From Breviolum minutum Mf 1.05b.01 (lineage: Eukaryota > Sar > Dinophyceae > Suessiales > Symbiodiniaceae), in the NCBI GenBank assembly GCA_000507305.1, contig DF240767.1, positions 1 to 64,000 of the forward strand: a stretch of DNA of 64,000 bases, read 5' to 3'. A program made the position numbers and the translations under genes. Of the stretch, positions 1 to 10,932 are shown one piece after another. The notes beneath the pieces were generated by a model. It worked only from the letters and a program-made list of their open reading frames with translations. It did no database searches and was not told the DNA's origin. Within the stretch, counting starts at the first letter, position 1. Every line of letters starts with the position of its first letter.

Positions 1-108
1 CTTTTCAGTTTGATTTATGCCTTTTCAAAATGCTTTGTTGGAACTGTTTTATCCACTTGTCCGCAAGTCTAGCTAGCTTTTCCAACAAGTAGACCTGACC
101 AACTTTCA

Positions 109-195
109 TTAATCCCCGAGGAGGTATGTTTGGGCCATGCAAAGGCTTTTCCCGGAACGCACCTCACCGATGGCCTCCAGCAAAAGCTTCATCTC
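109..195 (-). CDS. Possible terminal exon, unrecognised
   Basis: After a plausible acceptor (CAACTTGCCCAG) the minus strand reads 28 codons, starting EMKLLLEAIGEVRSG and ending in a TAA. The peptide is helix-forming. An internal GGTGAG/GTGCGT could instead be a donor, and a second minus-strand frame is also open here. It lies downstream of the EF-hand exon on the same strand and could be the 3' end of that gene, but no phase-consistent link was found. Confidence 0.25.
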   Translation of the reverse strand, partial: EMKLLLEAIGEVRSGKSLCMAQTYLLGD

Positions 196-247
196 CTGGG
201 CAAGTTGAAAATAGCTTAAATGTGATTTGTGGGTGTTTTATATCTCT

Positions 248-264
248 GAGCACACACACACACA
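248..264. repeat. CA microsatellite
   Basis: Short run of CA dinucleotides. Confidence 0.8.
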
Positions 265-769
265 AGGGACGTGACACCACTAATATGTTCATGGTAAGTA
301 ACCCAAAATGAAAACGTCAATATATAGATATATATTATATATATATGGTGACGTTGTGATAAAATTTATCCAACAAAACATGCTCAAAATAAACAAAGGT
401 TGACTAGATTGATGTCCTCCTTGAACATCACTAACATGAGGTTGATTACCATCATTCAAGGCCATGGGGGTGATGTTTAACCCTGTAAAAAAGGCCCCAA
501 AAGGGTGTTTAGCAAAGCCTGATAGAGAGTACTACCACAAAAAAAATGCACTCCTTCCTTTCCCCCAGTCTAAGAGATCAGCTTTGAACATGTTACTTAT
601 TGAGGATGTTCCAGATGTACAACCCCAAGAACAAAACAGATACATGAAACTCCAAAGAATCAAACCTCCTCTACATCGTAACTCATAGGAAGATTATCAA
701 CTCAACAATAACTTTCCCAAGTGCTTTGGTACATATTTAAGTCATTTCATTCTGATGTCAACCCTTAAT

Positions 770-873
770 CTAGTTACTGGTTTTAGCCCAGTTGAAAAAA
801 ATATGCTCGTCAAATTGGATCATTTCCCCAAGGTAAGGTTAAATATAACAAATATCTGAAACCACCGCCCAGG
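770..873. mobile_element. Family A inverted-repeat element, copy 1
   Basis: Starts CTAGTTACTGG and ends CTGAAACCACCGCCCAGG. It has the family core ATGCTCGTCAAATTGGATCA and the CCCCAAGG centre. It ends 13 bases from the stop codon that closes the EF-hand frame. Confidence 0.8.
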
Positions 874-885
874 CAATGTACCGTT

Positions 886-1035
886 TCAAAACCATGGATT
901 TCGCAGCTCCTGTGTGTCAATGGTGCCGCTACCATCTTGGTCAAAGGTGTTGAAGGCCTTTGGCTTCAGACAGCGAACTTGCCCCCAGGCTACACCCCTC
1001 TCAGTGCCACCTTTCCCCGAGGGAAACAGAAGGCC
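886..1035 (-). CDS. EF-hand calcium-binding protein, single exon
   Basis: The minus strand encodes KAFNTFDQDGSGTIDTQELR. This contains a textbook 12-residue EF-hand loop at 907-942: D1, D3, S5, T7, I8, D9 and E12 are all canonical, and the preceding AFNTF matches the entering helix. EF-hand proteins of the calmodulin/CDPK class bind Ca2+ through such loops. The frame is open for 49 codons and closes with TGA at 886. The exon may begin at the AG just before the GCC of the loop helix (about 957) or further upstream. No GT donor occurs between the loop and the stop, so this is either a C-terminal half-hand, an exon with a non-GT donor, or a broken copy. Repeats lie tightly on both sides: F upstream and A downstream. 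No partner EF-hand was found nearby. Confidence 0.75.
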   Translation of the reverse strand, partial: GLLFPSGKGGTERGVAWGQVRCLKPKAFNTFDQDGSGTIDTQELRNPWF

Positions 1036-1051
1036 TTACTGTTGATGGGCT

Positions 1052-1150
1052 GAAATCCAGCGATCACCAGTTGAGGTTGGTAGTTTATCCCACTATTTAG
1101 GTTTGGGTTTTATACACTCCAGGTGGTTGTTTGAGATTTCTGAACCATTA
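1052..1150. repeat. Family F repeat, copy 1
   Basis: Shares GATCACCAGTTGAGGTTGG and the GATTTCTGAACCATTAAAA end (reverse complement) with the copies near 17.4 kb and 33.9 kb. Confidence 0.65.
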
Positions 1151-3200
1151 AAATTAAGATAAAATTAAGAGTATTCAGAGATTCTTTTTTTACGTCACAG
1201 AGTCCCTATTTTAAACCCCTTAAAAATATCTTGATCATGTTTATAATCCCCTAGGCCTAGTAAGGCCTTATTTCCATTGGCCGGGGTGACATGGCGGGGG
1301 GTAATTCACAGGATGCCATGGGAAATGAAGTAGTTCATTTTGTTGAACAAAAATTCTGGGCCTAAAATCATTGGCGGTGACTGCAATCCGCACCAACCAA
1401 ATCAAAAACCCATCAAAAATGCACCCCAAATGGGTCCAAATTCCCATCATCCAGACTCCCGTGGGATGAAAATCCAACCGCCTCTCGGCATTTTTGGATG
1501 AACTGTTCTTCCAACACCATGACACCTCAAGGAGCGGCGATCTCTCGACGGTGGTGGTGATCGTTGTGGCTTGCCCAAAAAACAGACCCCAACAAAACGG
1601 GAGGTGAAGATATTACAAAATGATGTCATTCCCTAAGCACACAAAACACAAACACAAAGAAATCACCTGGAAAAGTATCATCCCAAGCCTTATGCTAGGT
1701 GTGAGCTCTTACTTTTGTGGAGGGTACTGGATTTATCTAGACATATGTTCTACAAATGTTTGCTCACTTCCCACCACCTCAATTCCCACGGTCAACCACC
1801 CAATTCACCAACGATGACATCATGACAATCATTAAACTGGGTTTTTTGGTTGGCCCACCCTTTTGATCATGATAATTTGGATCTATCTCCCCACCCAGGA
1901 TTCCAGTCACCACTAGGATTAGTACAAGTCTTTAGTATCTTTAGTAATTTCTGCATAAACCTTCATTTGCCACGATTGCATTGGGCCGTAGATCCAACGG
2001 ATTCATTGGGTCTGATCCACTCAATCCGAAACAGGTATATGCAGGAAGTCAGCATAGCAAATGGGACAAGCTCTTTCTTAAGGCGGGAAGGATAGAAATA
2101 AGATGAAATAAGGTAAGATGTTGTAAGCTCGCAACACAACTTACTAGACTACTTGGTAGGTGCTAGCATAGCTTTCTTATCAAAATCCCATAGTATTCTC
2201 GTAAAGTTAAGGAACGTACCAACTCCATTGAACAAAAAATATGTTTAAGCTAAGATGTGCTGAACAGGACCTGGTTCCATTGTCAGTCCACTTACTTAAA
2301 GAGCTGGATTGAATTTCACCCTGTACTTCTGCTCACCGGGAATCATGTTGCTCCAGTTACTCCTTGTGAAGTACTCCGGACCTTAAAACATTATTCTTCC
2401 TGCAAGCTGTCATCTGGATGCTTGGCTTGAATTGGTAATTCCCATTGATGACATCAATTTCTCTTAAAATTTTCAACTGGTCCCTGCACCATTTTCCCAT
2501 CTTCGTTGCACCTCAGTTCTTCCGGGGTAAAAGTTCCGATCCGATCCGCTGTCCCCCGAGTCACGGTAAGCCGAAATGCATCTGCAGGTCCCAAAAAGAT
2601 GGTAGATGTGCAAATAAAGCCATAGATTTCAAGAGCGTCAAACGTACATACATAATGTACACATGTGTAAACGCAGTAAACATATATGTATAGGCAAATA
2701 TAAATCTAAATACATATATGCAGTATGAATGTATTCAATTACAAGTCTGAGCATGTAAATAAAACAAAATATATGCACCTCACATTTGTGTTTAATAAAT
2801 GTCTGCAGGTATGGGGGGGCACCCTTTTGAGGCACATGTCGCATGAATCCACGCAAGATAACTTGTAAATGAAGGGCCATTCATGTGTTTTAACTCCAAG
2901 TTCTTGCTAAACATCATATTACAGTAGTTACAAGTTCCTTACCGACAATGACAAGCTCATTGAAGAAATCCATAAGATCAATCATTATGTAGATATATAT
3001 AAACCCTGCCACTCATCACCAATACCAGCCTTGGATATGTGTACTACAACTGGACAGTCCATGAGTCTATAAGTCCTTCCATTTCTGAAACAACAACCTT
3101 CAGCATCAGCTTGGGGGGGATCCATAAATTTCATTTATCACCATTTGTCACCATTTGGCAACGGCAACAAACAGAAATGGCCGCATAGCAATTGCAACGA
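1151..3200. other. A+T-rich stretch without a convincing gene
   Basis: Several short frames are open on both strands near 1450-1620, but no set of splice sites decides between them. A short segment at about 1953-2003 (CATAAACCTTCATTTGCCAC followed by GTAGATCCAA) recurs at about 20438-20485. Confidence 0.5.
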
Positions 3201-3210
3201 CACCAAGTAC

Positions 3211-3302
3211 CCACGGCCTCTTCGTTACACCTCACTTTGGAGCGTTCGTAGCTGGGTTGATATTCTGCTACGGCCTGACGGGGATGGATACGAACATCCA
3301 TG
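3211..3302 (-). CDS. Possible internal exon, unrecognised
   Basis: Lies between TGTTCAG and a possible GTACTTGG donor, and reads MDVRIHPRQAVAEYQPSYER. It is more G+C-rich than its surroundings. The plus strand is also open, so the strand is not certain. Confidence 0.2.
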
Positions 3303-3640
3303 CTGAACAGAACAAGTCTTGGGAAGTTAGTTGTATGTAGATGGGGTGTAGTGGTTGTAAAAATATGTAAACATATATAGACATCATATAAGAACATAAT
3401 AATGATAAACATGACATAACATAATGGCATCTAATATCATCTCGAGTCTAGAGGTGTCCACTCACTTTCTCGACTTGGTATAGGTTCCATGCTCAGCAGT
3501 TGAGCTCGGATATCAAGACAATATCGTATCTTGTCTTGTTATAGGTATACATATCACACCTTGGGTGGGTTCTTGATAGCCCGGCAACTAAGGATTGTGA
3601 AATTCCATGTTGAAAGATTCAACAACAATATTTTCATTCA

Positions 3641-3651
3641 ACGACGACAGC

Positions 3652-3697
<46 letters not shown>

Positions 3698-3705
3698 GCA
3701 ACAAC
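3641..3705. repeat. CAA/CAG trinucleotide microsatellite
   Basis: About 20 CAA units with CAG and CGA interruptions. The frames through it give poly-Q, poly-N and poly-V, and are not evidence of genes. Confidence 0.95.
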
Positions 3706-3882
3706 GTCACACAAATATATGTTTCTATGATATACATACAGTACGAGGTTAACCAAACACTTCATCAAACACTTGCTTTTTTTTCCCAATGCTTCGTGTA
3801 TACAATGTGAATTCAAGGTGATCTGCGAAAGGCCGCAAATGAATTCTGAAGGGTGTGAGGTTAAACAAAAAACTAGAACATT

Positions 3883-3985
3883 CTACCTGGACCTTCCAAA
3901 GGGTGCTAAATGGTTGCTAAAGGGTGTCAATTCACCATCCTTTAGGCTTTAATGGGTACTCCTTGGAAGGTGCTGGAACATAGAT
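3883..3985. repeat. Family L repeat, copy 1
   Basis: Shares ACCTGGACCTTC and AAAGGGTG(C/T)(C/T)AAATG with 19490-19587. The ends (CCTTCCAAAGGGTGC and CTCCTTGGAAGGTGC) are partly inverted. Confidence 0.65.
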
Positions 3986-4457
3986 TTAGGTACAACATAT
4001 ACCGTCAATGCAGAGAGTGTCCGTGGTGAAATTCACGAAGTAAGTTGGGTTTAATTTAGTGTTTTTATTCGTAGGTCCACATCTGCGGGGTCATTTATTG
4101 TATGCAAGGACTGAAAGAAACGTTGTTGATCAATTCCAAAGCTTGACTAACCAAAAAAACTAGTTAGTGCTGCTTATCATTTCCAAACTTGAACCCTTCG
4201 AGGAACACAACAGGTACTAGAGTAGTGTAGATTCGACATCTAAACAAACTTCAGCAAATAAATTGACTGCACAAAAAAATGCTTCTGACGTCAAAAAAGG
4301 AAACACCTCTTTTGGGCAGCTTCATTTGAAGACGTGCCCATCATAACACAAAAAAAGAAAGCATAAATCAGTGAATGCTTCTCAATGCTTGTGATATCTC
4401 AATATAAATACATTCGAAATGGGCAAAAGAGAAGACTTTCAATAGATGCCCTGCGGA

Positions 4458-4458
4458 N
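4458..4458. other. Single ambiguous base (N)
   Basis: One N, probably a minimal scaffold or consensus gap. Confidence 0.9.
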
Positions 4459-4729
4459 CGCCAAAAGTTTATATCTCCATTTGCACTAGTCCGAAAATGG
4501 CAAAGAACAGACTTCCAAATGGAGCCACTTCAACAGTCTCCAATTGCCCCAGTCAAACCCAGGTTTTTTGACGGGAATTACATACTGTATCCCTTCAAAC
4601 GCATCTGACAAGCGTGAAATTCAAACAGATGTGGACCAGCGACACTGTGTTATTGGCCCCAAGAGCTCCAACATGGGCAAAGTCCAGATTTGCTTGCCAA
4701 CAATACCCATAACCATCCATGGGACTGGT

Positions 4730-4806
4730 ATATCTAAACTTAGCTACATTTGGTTGAGTTGTATGATACATGTAGGTAAATATGATATACCATACATGGA
4801 TCCTAT
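4730..4806. mobile_element. Family D inverted-repeat element, copy 1
   Basis: The left arm resembles TAGCTACATTTGGTTGA. The right arm contains ATGTAGGTAAATAT and ends CCATACATGGATCCTAT. Confidence 0.65.
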
Positions 4807-5019
4807 TTGGGATAATAGCAATGTAATGAGTCAATAGTTTCGTTGGTTCGTTCAGTAGCTTGGTGTTTGGTTAGATCTCTTGAAAACAGTATGTCTGTGC
4901 AAAAAAAATACCACAATTGTCATCTGCTCTTGAATAGGCTGCAACACTAAGCATAACAACACAAATTAAAAAATTGGGGATACATGAAAGAATGAACAAT
5001 CCTTTAGAGATCCAGTCAC

Positions 5020-5107
5020 CTTCTGAGAATGATAATGGAACCTAAAAATTATGCTGAAGAAGTGATTGGACACCCCAATCATATCTGAGAACATGACTGG
5101 ATGCCTA
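5020..5107. repeat. Family G repeat, copy 1
   Basis: CACCTTCTGAGAAT, ATGGAACCTAAA and ATTGGACACCCCAATCA occur in the same order at 52290-52375. GATTGG..CCAATC is a local inverted repeat. Confidence 0.65.
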
Positions 5108-5317
5108 GGGAATGTGATTGATTGTCAGACCTCTGGCTTGTTTTCAGAAACAAAGAAAACACACGTTCGAAAAGTCAATGATACTGCTCCAATTGGGTTC
5201 CACCGTACCCAGGATGATCATGATGATCACTATAAATGCATCAAGTGGGTAAATTCAACAACAACAACAAATCATGCAAAACTGCAACACAAGACCCTAC
5301 TTCCAATGATATATGAT

Positions 5318-5392
5318 AAATATATATATATATACATATACATATATATATATAAATATATATACACGTGTATATATATATATATATGTAAC
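5318..5392. repeat. TA-rich simple repeat
   Basis: Interrupted TATA/TACATA runs. Confidence 0.9.
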
Positions 5393-5454
5393 TACATACC
5401 AAACAGATGTTATACATATAAACCATATTTATCTACACATACAAATACAATAGT

Positions 5455-5664
5455 TCATAATTCATCAAAAGTAAAAAGTACCAAGGTTTTATTCCAATGA
5501 TATTTCCATGATACTACTGCCCCTTTCGGCAACAAGCCCAACGAATCGCCCGGCGACCCATCAAAAACCACGACCTCTCTGGCCATAATTTCGAAAAACT
5601 TCTGGTTGAGATCCGTGGCGTCTGGACCATCAAAGGTCTCGGTTCGGGGCAACGGGGGTTCCAC
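5455..5664 (-). CDS. Possible exon, acidic protein, unrecognised
   Basis: The minus frame reads TETFDGPDATDLNQKFFEIM and then REVVVFDGSPGDSLGLLPKG. It is a soluble acidic segment, G+C-richer than its flanks. A weak acceptor lies at CCCCGAACCGAG, and a donor may be at GTATCATGG near 5514. It sits downstream of the 5899-6529 gene on the same strand and could be a further exon of it. The plus strand also has an open frame of 85 codons, so the strand call is only a preference. Confidence 0.35.
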   Translation of the reverse strand: MEPPLPRTETFDGPDATDLNQKFFEIMAREVVVFDGSPGDSLGLLPKGAVVSWKYHWNKTLVLFTFDEL

Positions 5665-5765
5665 CGTTGGGGGTTCAACGGTGGAACCACGGTTGGTGGG
5701 AAGTTACCAACGGCCATGGATATCAATGTTAGATGGCAAGCCAGAAATTCCGGCAACCTCACCAG

Positions 5766-5862
5766 TTTGAGGTGAAGGTAGTCTATCTACCATTATTTAC
5801 AGGGTTTGATGAATAATACCAGGTGGGTTGGGAATGGGATTTCTTAACCATCAATAGTATTA
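5766..5862. repeat. Family F repeat, copy 2
   Basis: Contains ACCATTATTTACAGGG and GGGATTTCTTAACCATCAA, matching the other F copies in reverse complement. Confidence 0.55.
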
Positions 5863-5898
5863 AATGGACAGAAAACTTGATTGTTTGTTCAATTTTGA

Positions 5899-6529
5899 TC
5901 AGTGAGTCTTGGTAAACTTGGAGGATGGTGTGGACTTTTTATGTATTAAACTAAACATGTAGATGGTCAGATTGGTCAAATGGTTATTAAATCGTGTCGA
6001 ATCTTTCTGATACACTTTCATGGTCCAATGTCCGTTGTCGGTACGAATCCTTGTTGTAAGGTGATGGGGGGCTTGAAATCCTGTGTAGAGTTTCAATGTC
6101 CGAGGAATCTCACCTCTGAAAATTTGTGAACCAGATTTTTAACGCCGAAACTGAACCTCTAGAACCTGAATCATAACGGAAATCCCAAATGGAAGCTCCT
6201 TTTGAACGCGGATTTTTTTTCAGATTCCATGATGGAATTTGGATTGCGGAATCCCAACAAACAAAAAATCATTTCAGATTCACCTCTTTTTTTGTGGTAG
6301 ACAAACTACGCTTTTTGTTGTTGGGTTTAAAGTCTCCTTTTACCCAACCCCGTTTCCGGGTGGCGATAGAGATCCGATCTAAGTCTCCGGACCATGCCAC
6401 CCGGAGGACACTTCCGCTCCGCTAACTCTTTGGCTTGCTCAACCTTCGGGGCCTCAGCGAAGTGGTGAGACGATGTGAGGCCCGTGGAATTCTCGGTGGG
6501 AACATTTCCACAACCGAAGTGGTGAAAAC
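5899..6529 (-). CDS. Two-exon 3' end of an unrecognised gene
   Basis: Exon one (6344-6529) follows a strong acceptor, TAACTTTTCAG, and ends at a GTAAAAGG donor. It reads FHHFGCGNVPTENSTG, later FAEAPKVEQAKELAERKCPP and RRLRSDLYRHPETG. It is the only frame open across the whole exon (61 codons). Exon two (5899-6113) starts after CAAATTTTCAGAG and continues in phase as GEIPRTLKLYTGFQAPHHLT, then RIRTDNGHWTMKVYQKDSTR, to a TGA (70 codons). The last part is A+T-rich, so the true end may be an earlier donor. About 131 codons stay open across the junction. No domain was recognised. Confidence 0.5.
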
Positions 6530-6984
6530 CTGAAAAGTTACAAGTTTCCCCCCAATAGGAAAGGCGATCTATCTTCCTTCCTTTCCCACCATGGCTTTCA
6601 GGGAGGATGCTGTTAAACTTCGAGGGTGTACCCTGATAACCTCCCTGAAACTTACAGCAAAAGAACCTGAAAATGGATGGTAGTGTACCCTCCCTCCCAT
6701 AATCATGGTTCAGTGAAAAATGGGATGTCTCCAATAGTTACCTTTCAAATACAACCGTTTTCTACTGAACCATGATTCAGGGAGAAAGAGCAACCATGGA
6801 ACCCAAAAATGACGGTTCGGAAGATGATCTTCCATACATTCCTTTTAAAATGGGATGCATTTTCCAGGTTCCAGCCATATGGGAGGAGTATCCCATCTGA
6901 CTACATGGTTTTTTTGTGGACTCGGTGATTCCACGGCCTAGAAGAACCCAACAAACCTCTATTCAATTTTGGGTTGACCTTTAA

Positions 6985-7087
6985 CTTGTTGGTGGTTTCA
7001 ACCCATCTGAATAATATTGCTGTAGTCAAAATAGGAATCTTCCCCAACTAGGGGTGAAAATAAAAAACATTTGGAACCACCACCTAG
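6985..7087. mobile_element. Family A inverted-repeat element, copy 2
   Basis: Runs from CTTGTTGGTGGTTTCAACC to GGAACCACCACCTAG, with the centre CCCCAACTAGGGGTGAAA. Confidence 0.85.
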
Positions 7088-7318
7088 TTAAATCTTAAGA
7101 GTGGAATGTCTTAATTAGCTCTTATGGTCGAATTTGGAAACTAGCGCTTCATCCTTTATTTCTGTGATCCAAATAGTTCCCCCTATGATGTTGAGCAACT
7201 TTTTTGGTTGATCCAAATGTCAAAAAGCTCTCTCTTTATCGCTCCGACAATATCATGACAAATTCCACAATATTTTCCAAAATCGCTGCTGCCTTTGAAA
7301 AGGGGTCCAAACTCACAC

Positions 7319-7762
7319 CTCCAAACATGTTTGAAAACCAAAACTATGTACTGGAAGGATTGCATTCTTGATATTATTGTCCGTTTGAGAATCATCTACA
7401 ACAGACATAGAAGACTGTTCATCAATCTCTGACCAGATCCATGCAGAACAAAACGTGAGACACGATAAAATTAATGGCATACATCTGCTTGTTGCTCAGC
7501 CCTCATGTTGTCACTAAGCACAGCCCAGCAAATCAATGTCCATAATGTCCAATTGAAGGTAGCTGACAGCAAATTCAATGAAACTGATCTAGTTGTATTT
7601 GTTGTTAACATATGGGGTTTACCATTTAGGTACGACCACATATCATTTATCCACCTGAATTGGTGCAGCAACATCCCACTGACCAAAATCCACGAGCGCC
7701 CCATTGTCACACTTTTTTGTTCTGCCTGTACTGTGGGTCGGCATCTGCGAAGAGTTGTCCAA
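7319..7762 (-). CDS. Two exons of an unrecognised gene
   Basis: Exon 7684-7762 follows GTTGGACTGCAG and reads LDNSSQMPTHSTGRTKKC then DNGALVDF. It can be spliced at TTTTG/GTCAGT in phase 1 to exon 7319-7428, which follows GCATGGATCTGGTCAG. The second exon reads IDEQSSMSVVDDSQTDNNIK then NAILPVHSFGFQTCLE and ends at an excellent donor (GAG/GTGTGAG). The first exon has an alternative donor 29 bases on (CAG/GTGGAT), which would change the phase. The middle is polar and Asp/Ser-rich, like a flexible linker. Downstream, 7183-7316 is open in several frames on both strands and may hold the 3' end. Confidence 0.4.
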
Positions 7763-8264
7763 CTGCAGTCCAACAGCATGTTTAAACTGCAACTAAAGCA
7801 CTGATACTACTGATGTGCTAGGTCCAACCTAATTCCAAAGCCTTATAATTTATAATGCATGGGAATCTAAGGATACTTTCCCCAATGCCACTTTTTACCC
7901 CATAAAATAAGGCCTTATGGAAGGAGTATTGACCACCTCTTTGACCCTTAATTATAGGCCTTTTTAGGGCCTTATTGCACGCAAGGGGTGGCATAAGAAT
8001 TGACAGTGGAGGTCTAAAAGGTGCTGGAATCGTTGCCAATCATAGCAAACAGCGTTGGAAATCATAATTTCAAGATCACATGCCCCCCCAAAAAAAACAA
8101 AAAATGCCTCCCCACTAAGATCTTACTACTTGGTGGTTGAACCACTGAAAAAGTAGAAAACAGATCATCAACTTTGGATCATGTCCTCAATTTTTGGGGG
8201 TAAAACCACAATAAACAATCCCTGAAAAACCTACATTCAGCAGTTCTGTAGCTTCCCATCGATC

Positions 8265-8498
8265 TTAGCAACAACTCAGCATGGGGCCAACTTGTGATGT
8301 CGTTGGTTCATTGGTTAAATCAAGGGTTTTGTTTCTGGCTGGACTGCAAAGGGCTGTTGCTCTGACATCAAATGTCTCCAGTTGGTGGAAATTCAGAAGC
8401 AAAAAACACACCTGGTTATCCATAAGTTGTCCATAAAATATATCCTTCAATGTGGACTTGAGCATGCAATATTTACAAATTTGATGATATGTTTCCAT
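8265..8498 (-). CDS. Possible terminal exon or small ORF, unrecognised
   Basis: A 77-codon frame begins METYHQICKYCMLKST and ends QVGPMLSCC before TAA. It holds a CKYC pair but no recognisable zinc-finger spacing. A CAG/GTGTGTTTTTT site inside could be a donor. The opposite strand is also open here. Confidence 0.35.
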   Translation of the reverse strand: METYHQICKYCMLKSTLKDIFYGQLMDNQVCFLLLNFHQLETFDVRATALCSPARNKTLDLTNEPTTSQVGPMLSCC

Positions 8499-8584
8499 CT
8501 TTCCACTGACTTAAAGTCCTTTTTTGGGCGGGGTTGGAACTTGTTTTTCTCTGGATGTTGTTATCATTCCTTCAGGTGTCTTAC

Positions 8585-8639
8585 CCAACTGAGCTCATTG
8601 CGGCATCAGCATCTACTTTATTATTTTCCCGGTTTGGTG
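8585..8639 (-). CDS. Possible short internal exon
   Basis: A 55-base block ends at a perfect donor (GTTGG/GTAAGA). It reads PNRENNKVDADAAMSSV in the only frame that is open throughout. The acceptor (TTGCTGATTAG) is mediocre. Confidence 0.3.
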
Positions 8640-9052
8640 CTAATCAGCAATAGCTTCCCGCGTAACTTTCAGACCACGGCCGAGACACCGAGACATCCAC
8701 AAAAACACTAAACTGACGTGAAAAGGTAGTTGGGGTTGATTTTGGGGCCAAAAACCGTGATTAAAAAAACAATAAAATTGAATGTTTAGTAAGGGTCATA
8801 ATCCTAATGAACCCTGCAAATCACATCCGTTGTCTCTATGGCTGTATAGCTCTTAGATTATTCATGATATTTCATCATTTCATCTGCAACTCCACGATTT
8901 GTTGTAGAAGTTTCCAAAACAAAAAACTATCTGTATCTCACTTAGCCAATGGAACCCTGAAATAAAAGTTTGAACTTTATTTTCCCTACTAAATATGTAA
9001 TCCCAACAAGTTTAAAGTTTAGCCATTGGCCAAGTAAGGTATTGATGACTCC

Positions 9053-9420
9053 CTAATTAAGTTCCACCAAAAGTCCATGGTCCACTGCGACGTTAGAGAC
9101 ACTGAGATTGGCTTCAGAGAGCTTCATTTTTCACCGCCGAGATCGAAGACCTGCACTAACGACGTCGAGTTTCATCATCAAAATTGGTCGACTTGGATGA
9201 TGGTTTGCACTGTGGGACCGTTTTGTAACACTGGGGGCATTTTGATGTCTGAAAAATTTATCCTGGTTTATCCATGTTTTATCCATGTAAAAAATGAAGA
9301 ATATAGAGAATATAGAGAATATACAAATATGCACACACACACTATATCTATTAACGTATTTAGAAAACAAGAACCACTATCATAATTATTTCTTCTCTTT
9401 AACTTATCATAGCCCTCTGC
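9053..9420 (-). CDS. Three-exon 3' end, Cys-pair protein, unrecognised
   Basis: Exon one (9343-9420) follows an excellent acceptor, ACATGTTTTTTTCAG, and is open in one frame only: AEGYDKLKRRNNYDSG, then SCFLNTLIDI. In phase 0 it joins exon two (9161-9248), which follows GATAAATTTTTCAG and reads TSKCPQCYKTVPQCKPSSKS then TNFDDETRR. The donor GTC/GTTAGT leads in phase 1 to exon three (9053-9111), PNLSVSNVAVDHGLLVELN and stop. If that donor is skipped, exon two stops at TAG 9156. The introns are 94 and 49 bases. CPQC plus a third Cys recalls a zinc-ribbon half, but the fourth ligand is not visible, so no function is assigned. Confidence 0.45.
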
Positions 9421-9595
9421 CTGAAAAAAACATGTATACACCTTACCATAGATATGTATGTATGTATATATATATTTCTACATACCGATTGTGGAACTAA
9501 GGCAACTGGACAGCTAGATCTATGAATTCTAGAGCTGTCAATGACCAAACTTTGCAGGAAATTCTCGACCTGACGGGGTGCGATGCCATCTGCGG

Positions 9596-9741
9596 CTATC
9601 TTTGGATGAACATGCTGCCTTTTTTCGTTGGAATGGCAGCATTAAGTTCTGTATGATTGAGGTCATTAATCACGCAAAATCGTTTATTGTATATATGAAA
9701 CACCCCCAAAAAACCCAAATCCTCAGTATCGAATTTCCAAA
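9596..9741 (-). CDS. Possible exon, unrecognised
   Basis: After the strong acceptor GTTTTTTTCTGTTGGTAG the minus strand reads WKFDTEDLGFLGVFHIYNKR, then FCVINDLNHTELNAA, up to a TAG. The other two minus frames also yield exon-like stretches (one ends at a GTATGT donor near 9485), so the region is probably coding on this strand but its frame is unsettled. Confidence 0.35.
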
Positions 9742-10159
9742 CTACCAACAGAAAAAAACGTAGTTTTCATCTAACTGTTTGGATGGCGTTTTGATTTGTA
9801 CTTGCGTTTATTGAGATTAATTCCCCAATCCTTAAACCACCTCAAAATCACTTCAAAGATCCTAGTACATATGGCATGTATCTGGGCAAAATTGGATAAA
9901 ATTGGTATAATTCCTAAACCTTTGGGGACTTTTGGGAATGGATTCTCTTACTGAACCACCATTTAAGGACACCCAAATATATACATCTGTCTTTCGGATC
10001 AGCCTTATCGGTCACCCCTGCGGCGAAAAAAACACATCCCACTTCTCGGAACCTAGGCCTTTAACTTCTCATAGATGCAAGAATCTTGCACAGACCTGTG
10101 GTTTCAACAAGTGAACTGTGCTCCAGCAGTTCTTCGACCAAACCAACCAAAAAAAACAA

Positions 10160-10287
10160 CTACGTGGTGGTTTCAATCCATATCTGAAAGATATGCTCGT
10201 CAAAATGGATCATTTCCCCTAAGTAGGGGTGAAAATAAACAACATCTAAAAGGTGAACATATTTGCTTTTTTAAAACCACCACCTAG
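10160..10287. mobile_element. Family A inverted-repeat element, copy 3
   Basis: Runs from CTACGTGGTGGTTTCAATCC to AAAACCACCACCTAG. An extra 20 or so bases near the right end make it longer than most copies. A partial right half follows at about 10379-10421. Confidence 0.8.
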
Positions 10288-10602
10288 AAAATTTCACTCA
10301 AAACCCCATGGCAAGGTGAAGGTGTCCTTTTTCGACACCACCGAGTTGGAAGAATGATATGCTGCTGGATTATCGTCCACCCAATTGGTGAAAATAAAAG
10401 AAACATTGAAACCACCACCCAAACGCATGTTTTCCAGGTTGATTCAAGGGGGTGGTATCTAAACCAAAACGATAAGAAATCCTTGTTGCCAAGGGCAGTC
10501 TATTTCCTGAACCAACCAGGGCACTTTTGATGCCATGATTTCAGTACAGTATAGCCCGAAATGACATGTAATTAGAGGAAATGAAACACGACCTGGCAAT
10601 TC

Positions 10603-10687
10603 TGCTGGTGACCTTTTTGGGATGGTGAAAACGTGACCCTTTCAAAAGGTTATGTGACCTCCAATAGGGCATAAAATCACCTGAAAG
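10603..10687. repeat. Family M repeat, copy 1
   Basis: GTGACCTTTTTGGGATGG, TTCAAA(A)GG and GTGACCTCCAA occur in the same order at 18193-18300. Confidence 0.65.
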
Positions 10688-10808
10688 TTTTTTTACAAAA
10701 CATGATGTTGAGCATCCATGTTTTAGGATGTAACCGGATGGATCGGTTAAACATCAAAAATCCATCACATCGAAAAACGTGGAAAAGAAATAATCTTTCA
10801 AACATGCC

Positions 10809-10811
10809 CGG

Positions 10812-10854
<43 letters not shown>

Positions 10855-10874
10855 GGTTGTCGTTGTCGTTGTCG

Positions 10875-10911
<37 letters not shown>

Positions 10912-10932
10912 CGTCGTCGTTGTTGTTGTTCT
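10809..10932. repeat. TTG/TCG trinucleotide microsatellite
   Basis: About 40 units, mostly TTG, with TCG and TGG variants. All frames across it are open and uninformative. Confidence 0.95.

Noticed and set aside
7183..7395. Minus and plus frames at 7183-7395, all protein-like
   Set aside because: Four readings are open. Only the exon part at 7319-7428 has a decisive acceptor and donor.
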